64,000 nt of DNA from NCBI RefSeq assembly GCF_009674585.1, contig NZ_WKJP01000001.1:1612001-1676000 (forward strand), in the 5' to 3' direction. Below, in pieces: positions 18,239-27,051 of the stretch. Made by a program: the position numbers and the translations under genes. The DNA is from Haloferax marinisediminis. GTDB taxonomy: Archaea > Halobacteriota > Halobacteria > Halobacteriales > Haloferacaceae. Positions within the stretch are counted from its first letter, which is position 1; every line of letters begins with the position of its first letter. The notes below the pieces were generated by a model. It searched no databases. It saw only the letters and a list, made by a program, of their open reading frames with translations, and was not told the origin of the DNA.

Positions 18239-19899
18239 GCGACTACGAACACTACGAAGCTATCGTCGTCGGGGCAGGCCCCGGCGGTGCGGCCGCAGCA
18301 GCGACGTTCGCTAACTACGGCATCGAGACGCTCGTCCTCGAACGCGGTGTCGAAGCCGGGTCGAAGAACGTCTCGGGAGGACTCATCTACGCAGAAGAGT
18401 CCGCACCGTACACCATCGACGACCTCTTCCCCGGATTCCGCGAAGAGGCGGCAGAACGGCCGATTACGAAGTACCACATCCACAACCTCGCCGGGGACAA
18501 GGTGGAGTCGTTCGACCTGACGAAACTCCACGAACACGACACCGAGTGGTCGGACTCCGTCCTCCGGCGGAAGATGGATTCGTGGCTCGAAGAGCGCGTC
18601 CACGAACGAACGCGCGAGACAGGTGGTGGCCTCTTGACTGGCGTCCACGTCACCGGCTTGCTCCGCGAGGAAGGGAAAATCGTCGGCGTCGAGTTGGACG
18701 AACTCGACCCGATAACGGCCGACGTCATCGTCGCCGCCGACGGGGTGAACTCCGAACTCGCTCGCGATGCGGGCTTGATGGACTGGGACGACCCCGAACA
18801 GTGGTTCCAGGGCGTCAAAGCCGTCGTCGACATGCCGAGCGACGTCATCGCCGACCGGTTCAACGTCGACGAAGACGAAGGCGTGGCGCACCTCTTCTCT
18901 GGCGACCTGTTCCAAGGTGTCCGCGGTGGCGGGTTCCTCTACACGAACCGCGAGACGCTGTCGCTGGGGACCGTCTTCCACCTCGACAGTCTCGTCGCCG
19001 AACAGGCCGAACCGCACGAACTCCTCGACGCCATGTTGACCCACCCGCTGCTCGGACAGTGGCTGGGTGACGACTACACGGAACTGGAGTACAGTGCGAA
19101 ACTCGTCCCCGACTCGAAGAAGGTGGCACTGCGCGAACCGCACTTTGGCCGCTTGCTCGTCGTCGGCGACGCCGCCGGTCAGATGCAGGCCCAAGGGCCC
19201 ATCATCAAGGGCATGAACCACGCGGTCACCGCAGGTGCGCTCGCTGCCGAGTCGTACGCACAGGCGAAGTCGCGAAACGAACCCGAGAAGGCGGGAGCGC
19301 GGTACGCCAAGAAACTCCGGTCCGAAGGTGTGATGCAGAAGCTTCGCCCGCGCGGGTACGAGATGTTCCGTGGCGTCACCGAAGACGACAGCGTCACCAA
19401 CCTCACCGAATCCGTGCTGACGTCGTTCGTCGGTCGTGCCGGCATCCGGGCGCTGTCTGGGCAACTCGAACGCCTCTACAACGTCCCGGCGCTCTCGTCG
19501 ATGATTCCGGACACGCAGACGCCGTACGTCACGCTCCCGACAGTCATCGCAGAGGAACTCGGGACACCGGTCCGCGAGCAGAGTTCGGTCACGCCGCCGA
19601 GTCTCGAAGAGCGCATCGGGAACCTGACCTACGACACCGACATCGGGACGCCACACATCACACTCCTCGACAACTCCTACGAGGCGAGTGGTGCCGCCGT
19701 GGCGGCCTGCCCGGTCTCCGCAGTCGACTTCGGTGGTGGCTGTTACCGCGAAGAACTCGTGCGGACGAACGGCTCCGAAGAGCGCGTCGTCAGCCTCGAC
19801 ACACAGCCCTGTGTCGAGTGTGGGACGTGTGCCGTCGTCGCCGACACCGAGTGGAGACACCCACGCGGCGACAAGGGTGTCGAGTTCAAGTGGGGATGA
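18235..19899 (+). CDS. fixC: FixC-FixX fusion: ETF-quinone oxidoreductase with ferredoxin-like domain
   Basis: A 554-residue protein. The N-terminal FAD motif is VVGAGPGGAAAAATFA; the FixC-type region with VVGDAAGQMQAQGPIIKGMNHA follows, and the quinone oxidoreductase part ends at about residue 455. The last 90 residues are FixX-like: AACPVSAVDF, then PCVECGTC, then WRHPRGDKGVEFKWG. The four Cys needed for one [4Fe-4S] cluster are present. FixC (about 430 residues) and FixX (about 95) are usually separate genes, so this is a fusion. It passes electrons from EtfAB to the quinone pool. Confidence 0.92.
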   Translation: MSDYEHYEAIVVGAGPGGAAAAATFANYGIETLVLERGVEAGSKNVSGGLIYAEESAPYTIDDLFPGFREEAAERPITKYHIHNLAGDKVESFDLTKLHEHDTEWSDSVLRRKMDSWLEERVHERTRETGGGLLTGVHVTGLLREEGKIVGVELDELDPITADVIVAADGVNSELARDAGLMDWDDPEQWFQGVKAVVDMPSDVIADRFNVDEDEGVAHLFSGDLFQGVRGGGFLYTNRETLSLGTVFHLDSLVAEQAEPHELLDAMLTHPLLGQWLGDDYTELEYSAKLVPDSKKVALREPHFGRLLVVGDAAGQMQAQGPIIKGMNHAVTAGALAAESYAQAKSRNEPEKAGARYAKKLRSEGVMQKLRPRGYEMFRGVTEDDSVTNLTESVLTSFVGRAGIRALSGQLERLYNVPALSSMIPDTQTPYVTLPTVIAEELGTPVREQSSVTPPSLEERIGNLTYDTDIGTPHITLLDNSYEASGAAVAACPVSAVDFGGGCYREELVRTNGSEERVVSLDTQPCVECGTCAVVADTEWRHPRGDKGVEFKWG

Positions 19900-19903
19900 A
19901 CAC

Positions 19904-20344
19904 GTGACCGGGGACACTGCACAGTCAGGGTGGTCGGACGATACCGACCGCGTCGCTGAGAGCGAACGCGACCCAGAACACGTGCGGTTCGGAGAGCGCG
20001 TTCGGGAACTCGCGTCCGAGGCCCAACAGGCCCGCGAGCGCTTCGACCCCCCAGACGAATCGGCGGCAGACGAGCGAGCACTGGCGTGCGCCCGCGACGG
20101 TGTCGGCCCGGCCGTCTCGCTGTACATCGAAGCACGAACCGGTGGGCGAATGGTCGAGTTCACCCGCGAGGAGTTCCGACTCCTCCAGCGAGCGCTCAAC
20201 GACTGGTTGGCGATGTACGCTCGGTGTTACGGCGTCGACCTCGACGCCGACTTCACCGTTCGAGAAGCGGCGGAAGTCCTTCTCAGAACTCACAACGTCG
20301 TCGACACGGCCCAACTGTTGACCTGCGTCCCCGCTCGGTACTGA
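19904..20344 (+). CDS. Unknown protein downstream of fixC
   Basis: A 146-residue acidic protein starting at GTG 19904, only 4 bases after the fixC stop, so it is almost certainly in the etf/fix operon. The first 40 residues look disordered. The rest is helical, with VEFTREEFRLLQRALNDWLAMYARCYG and LLRTHNVVDTAQLL as the most structured parts. It has no Cys pairs or flavin motif and is not FixX. No family recognised. Position suggests a regulator or assembly factor of the module, which is inference only. Confidence 0.7.
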   Translation: MTGDTAQSGWSDDTDRVAESERDPEHVRFGERVRELASEAQQARERFDPPDESAADERALACARDGVGPAVSLYIEARTGGRMVEFTREEFRLLQRALNDWLAMYARCYGVDLDADFTVREAAEVLLRTHNVVDTAQLLTCVPARY

Positions 20345-20450
20345 GCGTTCGTCGTCTCAGTACCGAGCAGTCTCTCGATTATTGGCCCAGAATACCCCGC
20401 AGAGCGCCTAGCTAGACGAACGAGACGTTCTGGCAATTCATCACGAACAA

Positions 20451-20460
20451 CTATTATTAA
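20451..20460 (+). promoter_or_regulatory. TATA box of the HTH-GNAT gene
   Basis: CTATTATTAA ends 21 bases before the ATG at 20482, the spacing expected for a leaderless archaeal transcript. Confidence 0.5.
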
Positions 20461-20481
20461 CCATGCCTGTGATTGTGTACC

Positions 20482-21216
20482 ATGGAAGTTACTGACAGTC
20501 TTAACTTCGGCCACAAAGACCGCAAGGACATCTACGAGTACATCGAGAGCCACGGGACCGTCAGAGAAGACGAGGTACGGCGAGCGCTCAACTTCGAACC
20601 CGCGGCCCTCGGTGCACACCTGACGATTCTGCGACGAGACGGCTACATCCGAAAAGTCGGAAAACACGTCGAAGTCGCGTACGCGCCCGAAAAAGAACAG
20701 ACGGTCGAACTGGACGGGCTCGACGTGACGATTCGGATGGCCCAGAACGTCGACTTAGAGAGCCTCGTCGAGGCGATTCACGAAGTCGCCGACGAAGGCC
20801 GTTACATCGAAGCCGAGACTGTCGCGGACGTACTCGACCACGAAGAAGTCGTCCTCCGGCACAACGACGTCAGTTCCCGGATGGTGTTCGTCGCAACCGT
20901 CGACGAGAAACTGGCGGGGTGGGTCCACCTCGACCTGCCCGAAGCCGAGAAACTGAGTCACACCGCCGTCCTCACCGTCGGCACACGACCCGAGTACCGC
21001 GGCCACGGAATCGGGAGTCGCCTCCTCGAACAGGGTGTCGAGTGGGCGCGCGACCACGGGTTCGAGAAACTGTACAACAGCGTCCCGGCGACGAACGAGG
21101 GCGCCATCGAGTTCCTCGAAGCCCACGGGTGGGAGACCGAGGCGGTCCGTGAAGGCCACTACAAGATAGACGGTGAGTACGTCGACGAAGTGATGATGGC
21201 CGTCACGCTTCGGTGA
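20482..21216 (+). CDS. Winged-helix plus GNAT acetyltransferase fusion
   Basis: A 244-residue protein. Residues 1-75 resemble an ArsR/MarR-like winged helix (a helix-turn-helix around VREDEVRRALNFEPAALGAHLTILRRDGYIRKV). A Gcn5-type acetyltransferase fold fills residues 85-244, with the acetyl-CoA loop TRPEYRGHGIGSRLL (Q/R-x-x-G-x-G/A pattern) and YNSVPATNEGAIEFLEAHGWETE. Such fusions could couple DNA binding to acetylation of a protein or small molecule; neither target nor ligand can be deduced. It lies between the fix operon and tmcA. Confidence 0.85.
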   Translation: MEVTDSLNFGHKDRKDIYEYIESHGTVREDEVRRALNFEPAALGAHLTILRRDGYIRKVGKHVEVAYAPEKEQTVELDGLDVTIRMAQNVDLESLVEAIHEVADEGRYIEAETVADVLDHEEVVLRHNDVSSRMVFVATVDEKLAGWVHLDLPEAEKLSHTAVLTVGTRPEYRGHGIGSRLLEQGVEWARDHGFEKLYNSVPATNEGAIEFLEAHGWETEAVREGHYKIDGEYVDEVMMAVTLR

Positions 21217-21226
21217 GTCTCCGACA

Positions 21227-21391
21227 CTACGACCAGTATTTTTCTGCGCCGTCGAGGGGTTCAGCGACGACGCCGTCTTGTTGAACGAGCGCTCTCGCGT
21301 GTGCCGTACAGACGTCTCTGTCAGCATCCCACGGAATGTAGAGTCTGACCGCGGCGACGCCGTCGCATCCGGATTCGCTACACTCGGCCAT
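21227..21391 (-). CDS. 54-residue Cys/His microprotein
   Basis: A very short gene starting at ATG 21391 (MAECSESGCDG). Cys4, Cys9, Cys28 and His31 form a C-x4-C...C-x2-H pattern that could bind one zinc ion. It lies 60 bases downstream of tmcA on the same strand. Small zinc-finger proteins are abundant in haloarchaea. Its function is unknown, and the call rests on composition and the motif. Confidence 0.6.
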   Translation of the reverse strand: MAECSESGCDGVAAVRLYIPWDADRDVCTAHARALVQQDGVVAEPLDGAEKYWS

Positions 21392-21450
21392 ACCCGTCCA
21401 TCGTCGTGGACGACTATCGATGTACCGCCCGCGTGGTGACGCGAGTACGA

Positions 21451-23736
21451 TTACAGATACCTCTCGCGCTCGTCGTGCGCGACGTCTCCGCCGTACTCGT
21501 CGACGAGCGGTTCGTACGCGTCGCCGAGGGCACGCATACACTGCGCAGTCGAGTGGAAGCCGAGTTCGTCGGCCACAGAAGACCACCGCTGAGTCTGGAG
21601 TACCTTCCTGACGAGCAGGCGCTCTTCGCGGTCGGTGAGTGACGCGCGTTCGGGGGAAATCAGGTGCGCGAGTGCGAGGCGGCGGAACGCGCCCGGTGCC
21701 GTCGTGTAGAGACCCGGCCCGTAGGATGCACCGACGACGACGCGCCACTCGTAGTCCGAAAGCGACGGGTCGTCGTCGATGTCGACAGACGCGAGTGCGG
21801 CCCGCGCGACGTCCGGGTCGAGGTCGGAGAGCGCGTCTCCGAGGACGTCGCCGATGCGCTGGACGAACCACTCGGCGTGTCGGTCGTGGAGGGCGTGGCC
21901 CGCTGTCGAGAGCGGGAGCAACATGAGCGCGGAGTACTCACCGCTCGTGTCGTTTCGAGTCGTCGAGAGGTGGACGGTCCCGTAGTCGTTCTCGCGCCAG
22001 AACGAGAGGAGTTCGGGCGTCGCGCCGAATCCGACCCCGAGGTAATCGGCGTCGTCCTCGAACTCGTCGCGAATCGCCGAGAGCAAGCGCGACCCGAGTC
22101 CCGACGACCTGACGGCGTGGTGGGTTGCGATTCGCATCACGCGATAGCCGACTGGAATCCCGGCGTCTTCGTCGCGGAGTTGACTCGTGAACACGTCGGG
22201 GAGCATGTTCCCACGGATTCGGCCGCCGTCGTACATGTGGCGACGCGTCTCTGCATCGAGGTTACCCTCGCGTGCGAGCAAGGCGACAGAGACGACTCGG
22301 CCCTCGTAGGTGAGCGCCCTGAGCGTCAGGTTGGGCGCGTCGAGGAGACGAGCCAAGTCGTCAGGCTCGGTTCGGTAGTGGGCGAGGACGAGCAGTCCGA
22401 ACGCCTCTCGAAGGAGGTGTTCGTCGGCGAGCAAATCGTCCGGTGTGAGCGTCTGATACTCGACAGACGCCGGGGTCGCGTCCGCAATCAACTGCGCGAC
22501 GGGCGGGCGAGCGTCGAGCAACAGGGCTCTGAACGTCCACGATTCGACGGGGTCGCCGGCAGCGTAGCGAATCGGGTCGTCGAGTCGAACGTCGGTGACG
22601 GTGTGTGAGGACTCGTCCAGTCTATCCCGGAACCTGACGGCGAACCCGCGCCCTGCTCCCTCGTACCCGCGAACGGTCGTACAGAAGGCGACCGAGGGGG
22701 CATCGAGAAACGACGTGAGGAGACGAACCGGGAGGGCGGCGGCTTCGTCGACGACGACGGCGTCGGCAGTGGTCGCCGCCGCACCTGCTTCGGTTGGGGC
22801 AACGTATCGGATACGTCCGCCACGCGACGACGACAGGTCGAACTCGTCCGCACTTCCCGACTGGAAGTCGCCGAGTTCTCTGAGGAGTCGTTCGGCCCGG
22901 ACGAACACTTCGGCGGCGTTGCGTCTCCCCGGTGCCGTGACGACTACGTCGCGTCCCTCAGCAGCGAGACTTCCGGCGGCGAGGCCTGCCGCGCTCGATT
23001 TCCCCCGTCCTCGGTCTGCTTCGACGACGACGGCGGTCTCCGGTTCGGCGAGTGCTTCGAGTTCGGCGAGTGCGTCGGCTTGGTCGGCAGTGAGACAGTC
23101 TTCGTATGCGCGACGCGGGAACCGCCGGTCACTTGGGACCGACGGAAGCGCCGTGTCGAACGAGATTCCCTGTCTGTACGCACCGTCGCGTTCGACGGTC
23201 CCGGTGTCGAGGTTCACGAGCGCGATACCGGGGTGGTCACGCAGCGTCGAGACGAGTCGGCCGCGGAAGCGACCGGTCACGTCGTCGGTGGTAAACGGTG
23301 GGACGGCGAGGCGTTCGTCGAACGAGTCGCGGCGAGTGACCCACTCGTCGGGGGGTGGGGTGAGGAGGACGAGGAGGCCGCCGCCGTCGACGGCACCGGC
23401 GACGCGCCCGAGCGTGTTCGCGGAGAAGTCCTCGTGGGCGTCGAGGACGACGATGGTTCGTGTCGTCCCGAGGAGTTTCGACGCCTGTCGTGGCTCGACG
23501 CGGTCGAAACGGAATCCCTCGCGAGTCGTGACGAACGTCACCTCGTCTTCTGGGACGTCTGCACCGCGAACCACGTCGAAGGCGGCGTCGATGCCGGCGT
23601 CTCGGTCGCCCGAAAAGACGAGAAGTCGGCGCTGGTCGGTGTCCATCGCCTCGTCGCGGCGGGCGGACGCGAGCGACTCCACGTCGAGTGTGCCGGCGGT
23701 GTCGTCGTCGCGAGCGTCGTCGCCGGGGGTGGTCAT
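21451..23736 (-). CDS. tmcA: tRNA(Met) cytidine acetyltransferase TmcA
   Basis: A 761-residue ATP-dependent RNA acetyltransferase that forms N4-acetylcytidine in tRNA (and in rRNA in some archaea). The N-terminal DUF1726-like domain is followed by an RNA-helicase-like ATPase with Walker A VEADRGRGKSS and Walker B VVDEAAALP, then a GNAT domain (HHAVRSSGLGSRLL) and a C-terminal tRNA-binding region. The length is as expected. It is transcribed divergently from rpl7ae; GAATATGC about 25 bases before the ATG is the likely TATA element. Confidence 0.93.
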   Translation of the reverse strand: MTTPGDDARDDDTAGTLDVESLASARRDEAMDTDQRRLLVFSGDRDAGIDAAFDVVRGADVPEDEVTFVTTREGFRFDRVEPRQASKLLGTTRTIVVLDAHEDFSANTLGRVAGAVDGGGLLVLLTPPPDEWVTRRDSFDERLAVPPFTTDDVTGRFRGRLVSTLRDHPGIALVNLDTGTVERDGAYRQGISFDTALPSVPSDRRFPRRAYEDCLTADQADALAELEALAEPETAVVVEADRGRGKSSAAGLAAGSLAAEGRDVVVTAPGRRNAAEVFVRAERLLRELGDFQSGSADEFDLSSSRGGRIRYVAPTEAGAAATTADAVVVDEAAALPVRLLTSFLDAPSVAFCTTVRGYEGAGRGFAVRFRDRLDESSHTVTDVRLDDPIRYAAGDPVESWTFRALLLDARPPVAQLIADATPASVEYQTLTPDDLLADEHLLREAFGLLVLAHYRTEPDDLARLLDAPNLTLRALTYEGRVVSVALLAREGNLDAETRRHMYDGGRIRGNMLPDVFTSQLRDEDAGIPVGYRVMRIATHHAVRSSGLGSRLLSAIRDEFEDDADYLGVGFGATPELLSFWRENDYGTVHLSTTRNDTSGEYSALMLLPLSTAGHALHDRHAEWFVQRIGDVLGDALSDLDPDVARAALASVDIDDDPSLSDYEWRVVVGASYGPGLYTTAPGAFRRLALAHLISPERASLTDREERLLVRKVLQTQRWSSVADELGFHSTAQCMRALGDAYEPLVDEYGGDVAHDERERYL

Positions 23737-23921
23737 ACCTCTCGTTTTCCCGCGAGCATATTCACTTCCTTCGGTCGGGGCGCACTGCCAGTGGTCGTCT
23801 GCTCACGGGCGAGTCTCGTAGGTGTTCAAATTCCTCCATTTTTTGGAGACATTCTCGGTGGCGAGATGCCCGAATCTCGGGGTATGCGGACTCATCGCAC
23901 GCCGGTACGATTTTGAAAGCG

Positions 23922-24072
23922 CTTTTATGGGGTCCGAAGTAAGGAAAGGTTACAGCCTGTCCGGGGTTGATGAACCTCCTCGCCGTAGGGAATATGCCCA
24001 CCCATCGCGACCGACCGACGGGTGACGCCGGCGAGGGAGTCGAGCCCGCGAGCAGGATTTAGGTGAACAACA
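23922..24072 (+). promoter_or_regulatory. Promoter and structured leader of the rpl7ae operon
   Basis: CTTTTATGG (23922-23930) is a good TATA box and sets a start near 23952, giving a leader of about 120 bases. The leader contains an 8-bp perfect stem (23978-23985 with 24029-24036), extendable outward with one mismatch, and an inner near-perfect 7-bp stem (CCCATCG with CGACGGG). L7Ae binds kink-turns and in some archaea represses its own mRNA through one. I do not see a clean kink-turn here. Nothing gene-like is seen in the gap 23737-23921. Confidence 0.45.
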
Positions 24073-24435
24073 ATGGCAGTCTACGTAGATTTCGACGTAC
24101 CGGCCGACCTCGCTGACAGCGCCGTCGCGGCGCTCGAGGTCGCCCGAGATACTGGTATCGTGAAGAAAGGAACCAACGAAACGACCAAGTCCATCGAGCG
24201 CGGCAACGCTCAGCTCGTCCTCATCGCGGAGGACGTCTCCCCCGAGGAGATCGTCATGCACCTCCCCGAACTCGCAGACGAGAAGGGCATCCCGTTCATC
24301 TTCGTCGAGACGCAGGACGACATCGGCCACGCCGCCGGTCTCGAAGTCGGCAGTGCCGCTGCCGCCATCGTCGACGCTGGCGAAGCGGCCGACGATGTCG
24401 AGGACATCGCGACTAAGGTCGAGGACCTTCGATAA
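24073..24435 (+). CDS. rpl7ae: Ribosomal protein L7Ae
   Basis: A 120-residue kink-turn-binding protein. Besides its place in the large subunit it is a core part of C/D and H/ACA guide RNPs and of archaeal RNase P. The signature [25 protein letters not shown] and the [12 protein letters not shown] stretch are present. First gene of the conserved rpl7ae-rps28e-rpl24e-ndk operon, with 6 bases to the next gene. Confidence 0.97.
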   Translation: MAVYVDFDVPADLADSAVAALEVARDTGIVKKGTNETTKSIERGNAQLVLIAEDVSPEEIVMHLPELADEKGIPFIFVETQDDIGHAAGLEVGSAAAAIVDAGEAADDVEDIATKVEDLR

Positions 24436-24441
24436 CCGACC

Positions 24442-24666
24442 ATGAGCGCGGACGAACAAGCCAGCGACTCGACGCCCGCGGAAGTCATCGAAGTCGTTGG
24501 AAAGACTGGGATGCACGGCGAGGCCATGCAGGTCAAATGCCGCATCCGTGAGGGCTCCAACAAGGGCCGTATCATCACGCGAAACGTGCTGGGTCCCGTC
24601 CGCGAGGGCGACATCCTTCAGCTCCGCGAGACCCAGCGTGACGCCGACTCCATCGGAGGTCAGTAA
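24442..24666 (+). CDS. rps28e: Ribosomal protein S28e
   Basis: A 74-residue small-subunit protein with an OB-like fold. The family C-terminus is clear: [20 protein letters not shown]. The first 15 residues are a Ser/Asp/Glu-rich leader typical of halophiles. Second gene of the operon; 2 bases separate it from rpl24e. Confidence 0.96.
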   Translation: MSADEQASDSTPAEVIEVVGKTGMHGEAMQVKCRIREGSNKGRIITRNVLGPVREGDILQLRETQRDADSIGGQ

Positions 24667-24668
24667 TC

Positions 24669-24872
24669 ATGGTCGAGAAGCGAACGTGTGACTACAGTGG
24701 TGAAGAAATCGAGCCCGGAACGGGCACGATGTACGTCAAGGTCGACGGAACCATCCTCCACTTCAAGAACTCGAAGGCCGAGAAGAACTACTTCCTCGGT
24801 CGCGAGGCTCGTGACCTCGAGTGGACGGAAGCCGGTCGACGCGCACGCGGTCGCGCGGAGGAGGACAACTAA
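24669..24872 (+). CDS. rpl24e: Ribosomal protein L24e
   Basis: A 67-residue large-subunit protein. It begins VEKRTCDYSGEEIEPGTG. Archaeal L24e commonly has a CxxC..C zinc knuckle; here only one Cys (Cys6) is present, so the zinc site is lost. The characteristic LHFKNSKAEKNYF segment follows. It directly abuts ndk, whose ATG follows the TAA immediately. Confidence 0.95.
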   Translation: MVEKRTCDYSGEEIEPGTGTMYVKVDGTILHFKNSKAEKNYFLGREARDLEWTEAGRRARGRAEEDN

Positions 24873-25337
24873 ATGTCCGACGCCGAGCGTACCTTCGTGA
24901 TGGTCAAGCCGGACGGTGTCCAGCGCGGTCTCATCGGCGACATCGTCTCCCGCTTCGAAGAGCGTGGTCTGAAGATGGTCGGTGGCAAGTTCATGCAGAT
25001 TTCGGAAGAACTCGCCCACGACCACTACGGTGAGCACGAAGGCAAGCCGTTCTTCGAGGGTCTCGTGGACTTCATCACGTCCGGACCCGTCTTCGCGATG
25101 GTCTGGGAAGGTCAGGACGCGACGCGGCAGGTCCGCCAGATGATGGGCGAGACCGACCCCGCCGAGTCCGCCCCCGGTACCATCCGCGGCGACTACGGTC
25201 TCGACCTCGGTCGGAACGTCATCCACGGCTCCGACCACGAGGACGAGGGCGCAAACGAGCGCGAAATCGACCTGTTCTTCGACGAAGACGAACTGGTCGA
25301 CTACGAGCGCATCGACGAGACCTGGCTCTACGAGTAA
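24873..25337 (+). CDS. ndk: Nucleoside diphosphate kinase
   Basis: A 154-residue enzyme that balances NTP pools by a phosphohistidine intermediate. The N-terminus [13 protein letters not shown] and the active-site NVIHGSD are both present. An acidic C-terminal extension ([15 protein letters not shown]) matches haloarchaeal forms. Last gene of the L7Ae operon. Confidence 0.97.
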   Translation: MSDAERTFVMVKPDGVQRGLIGDIVSRFEERGLKMVGGKFMQISEELAHDHYGEHEGKPFFEGLVDFITSGPVFAMVWEGQDATRQVRQMMGETDPAESAPGTIRGDYGLDLGRNVIHGSDHEDEGANEREIDLFFDEDELVDYERIDETWLYE

Positions 25338-25564
25338 GTCTCGTCTCGATTTTCCACTTTCTCACTCGAGAGGAGCGACGGCCATCTCGGCCCACGTCCT
25401 CTCGTCCGCGCTCTCTCCGAGACGAACACCCGGTCGTCGTCTCGGGATGAGTCGTGGTACCACCGACCCTTCGACACGCGAGCTGGTTAGATACCGTCTA
25501 CAGGTCCTGACCGTCAGGTCTGGCGCAAATAACCGCTTTGCTCGTCGCCAGCGAAGTGGAGGGC

Positions 25565-26119
25565 ATGGTGGAATTGGAACTCGTCCTCATCACACTGCTG
25601 GTGATGTTCTTCGTGGGCGCAATTGCGATGCTCGGGGTGACGGCGGCCGCCGCGTGGGTGACTGCACGACTCGCAACGAACGCGTTAGCTCTGGCTCGAC
25701 CGGTGGTACTCGGTCCAACCGACATCCGCGACGTCGAACTCAAAGTCGCCGGACTACGTGCGCTCGACCACGTCGACGCCGGCGTCGTCACTGCTGTCGT
25801 TCCAGAGCGAAGACGAGGGACGCGCGGACTCGACCGATTTTCGTTGACCGACGGTGTCCGATTCGACCTCGCGCTCGCGACGCCCGACGACAGAACCGCA
25901 CGACTCTGGGTACCGTTTCCGACCAAGCTGACTGGTGAGTCCCGACTCGAACGTGTCGCCGAGGCGTGCGGTGTCTTCCCGGACGAAATCTCGGATGCAG
26001 TGGGAACGGAACTGCCACTCGTCCGGGATGCAGATGGACGATGGCACGTCGGTGAAGCACGACCCCGTGACTACCACAGTAACGTGGACGAGCGAGCGTA
26101 CGAACCCGACTGGGCCTGA
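25565..26119 (+). CDS. Membrane-anchored protein of unknown function
   Basis: A 184-residue protein starting at ATG 25565; an in-frame ATG at 25538 is possible, but GGAGGG just before 25565 favours the later one. One long hydrophobic segment (residues 4-30) is followed by a soluble domain of mixed alpha/beta character with many Arg and Asp residues. No catalytic motif is recognised. It stands alone between ndk and a methyltransferase gene. Confidence 0.65.
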   Translation: MVELELVLITLLVMFFVGAIAMLGVTAAAAWVTARLATNALALARPVVLGPTDIRDVELKVAGLRALDHVDAGVVTAVVPERRRGTRGLDRFSLTDGVRFDLALATPDDRTARLWVPFPTKLTGESRLERVAEACGVFPDEISDAVGTELPLVRDADGRWHVGEARPRDYHSNVDERAYEPDWA

Positions 26120-26199
26120 CGAGTCCCGTACACCGACGTACCGTATCCTGATACAGTCGAGGTGACAAAGCACTTATTCCACTCTCCCGGGAGCGACGT

Positions 26200-27012
26200 A
26201 TGGACGATTTTCGCTCGACCAACCGCGACCACTGGGACGAGTTGGCCGACCTCCATCCATCGACACCACTCTACGATGTGGATGGATTCTTGGACGGAGA
26301 GTCGAGCCTCATGGACCTCGAACGCGACGAACTCGGGTCAGTCGAAGGGAAGTCGCTCCTCCACCTCCAGTGCCACTTCGGCATGGACACGCTCTCGTGG
26401 GCACGAGAAGGCGCGACAGTCACCGGAATCGATTTCTCTCCGAAGGCAATCGAGATGGCTCGCGAACTCCGCGACGAGGCCGGAATCGACGCCGGCCAGG
26501 CCCGCTTTGTCGAGAGCGACGTCTACGAACTCCCAGAGAATCTCGACGGTGAGTTCGACATCGTGTTCACCTCCTACGGTGCGATTACGTGGCTCTCAGA
26601 TATCGGCCGGTGGGCTGAAATCATCGACCACTTCCTCACGCCCGGTGGGACGTTCTACATCGCCGAAGTCCACCCCGTCGTCGGGGCGGTCAGCGAGACG
26701 AATGGCGAGTTCGCAAAGTTCGAGTATCCGTACTTCTCCGACGAGGTCCACCGATTCGAGAGCGACGAAGGCTACGCCAGCGATGACAAAATCGAGCACG
26801 GAACGACCTTCTATTGGGCACACACGACGGGCGATATCCTGAACGCGCTCATCACTGCTGGCCTCGATATCGAGTTCGTCCACGAGTTCCCGAAGATTTG
26901 CTACGAGCGCTTCCCGAATCTCGTCGAAGGCGACGATGGGTGGTGGCGCTTCCCCACCGGGAAGCCAGACATTCCGATGACGCTGTCTATTCGGGCGACG
27001 AAGCGGGACTAA
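26200..27012 (+). CDS. SAM-dependent methyltransferase, class I
   Basis: A 270-residue protein. Motif I is LLHLQCHFGMDTLSWAREG, a slightly unusual form with CHFG in place of GxGxG that recurs in a methyltransferase subfamily. The Asp-ending strand is VTGIDFSPKAIEMA, and DIVFTSYGAITWL is the motif IV region. A C-terminal part with HEFPKICYERFPNLVEGDDGWWRFP matches members of unknown substrate. An ACTTATTCC box ahead of the ATG suits leaderless transcription. The substrate is unknown. Confidence 0.85.
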   Translation: MDDFRSTNRDHWDELADLHPSTPLYDVDGFLDGESSLMDLERDELGSVEGKSLLHLQCHFGMDTLSWAREGATVTGIDFSPKAIEMARELRDEAGIDAGQARFVESDVYELPENLDGEFDIVFTSYGAITWLSDIGRWAEIIDHFLTPGGTFYIAEVHPVVGAVSETNGEFAKFEYPYFSDEVHRFESDEGYASDDKIEHGTTFYWAHTTGDILNALITAGLDIEFVHEFPKICYERFPNLVEGDDGWWRFPTGKPDIPMTLSIRATKRD

Positions 27013-27051
27013 CAGCTCAAAAAAGAACGGACGGTCGAACCGCGAGCGATT

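Noticed and set aside
18061-20199. 712-residue ORF on the minus strand
   Set aside because: It is antisense to the fixC gene, which has complete flavin and iron-sulfur motifs.
23950-24072. C/D box guide RNA ahead of rpl7ae
   Set aside because: TGATGA is present at 23969-23974, but a D box CTGA at the right place is missing, so a leader fold is more likely.
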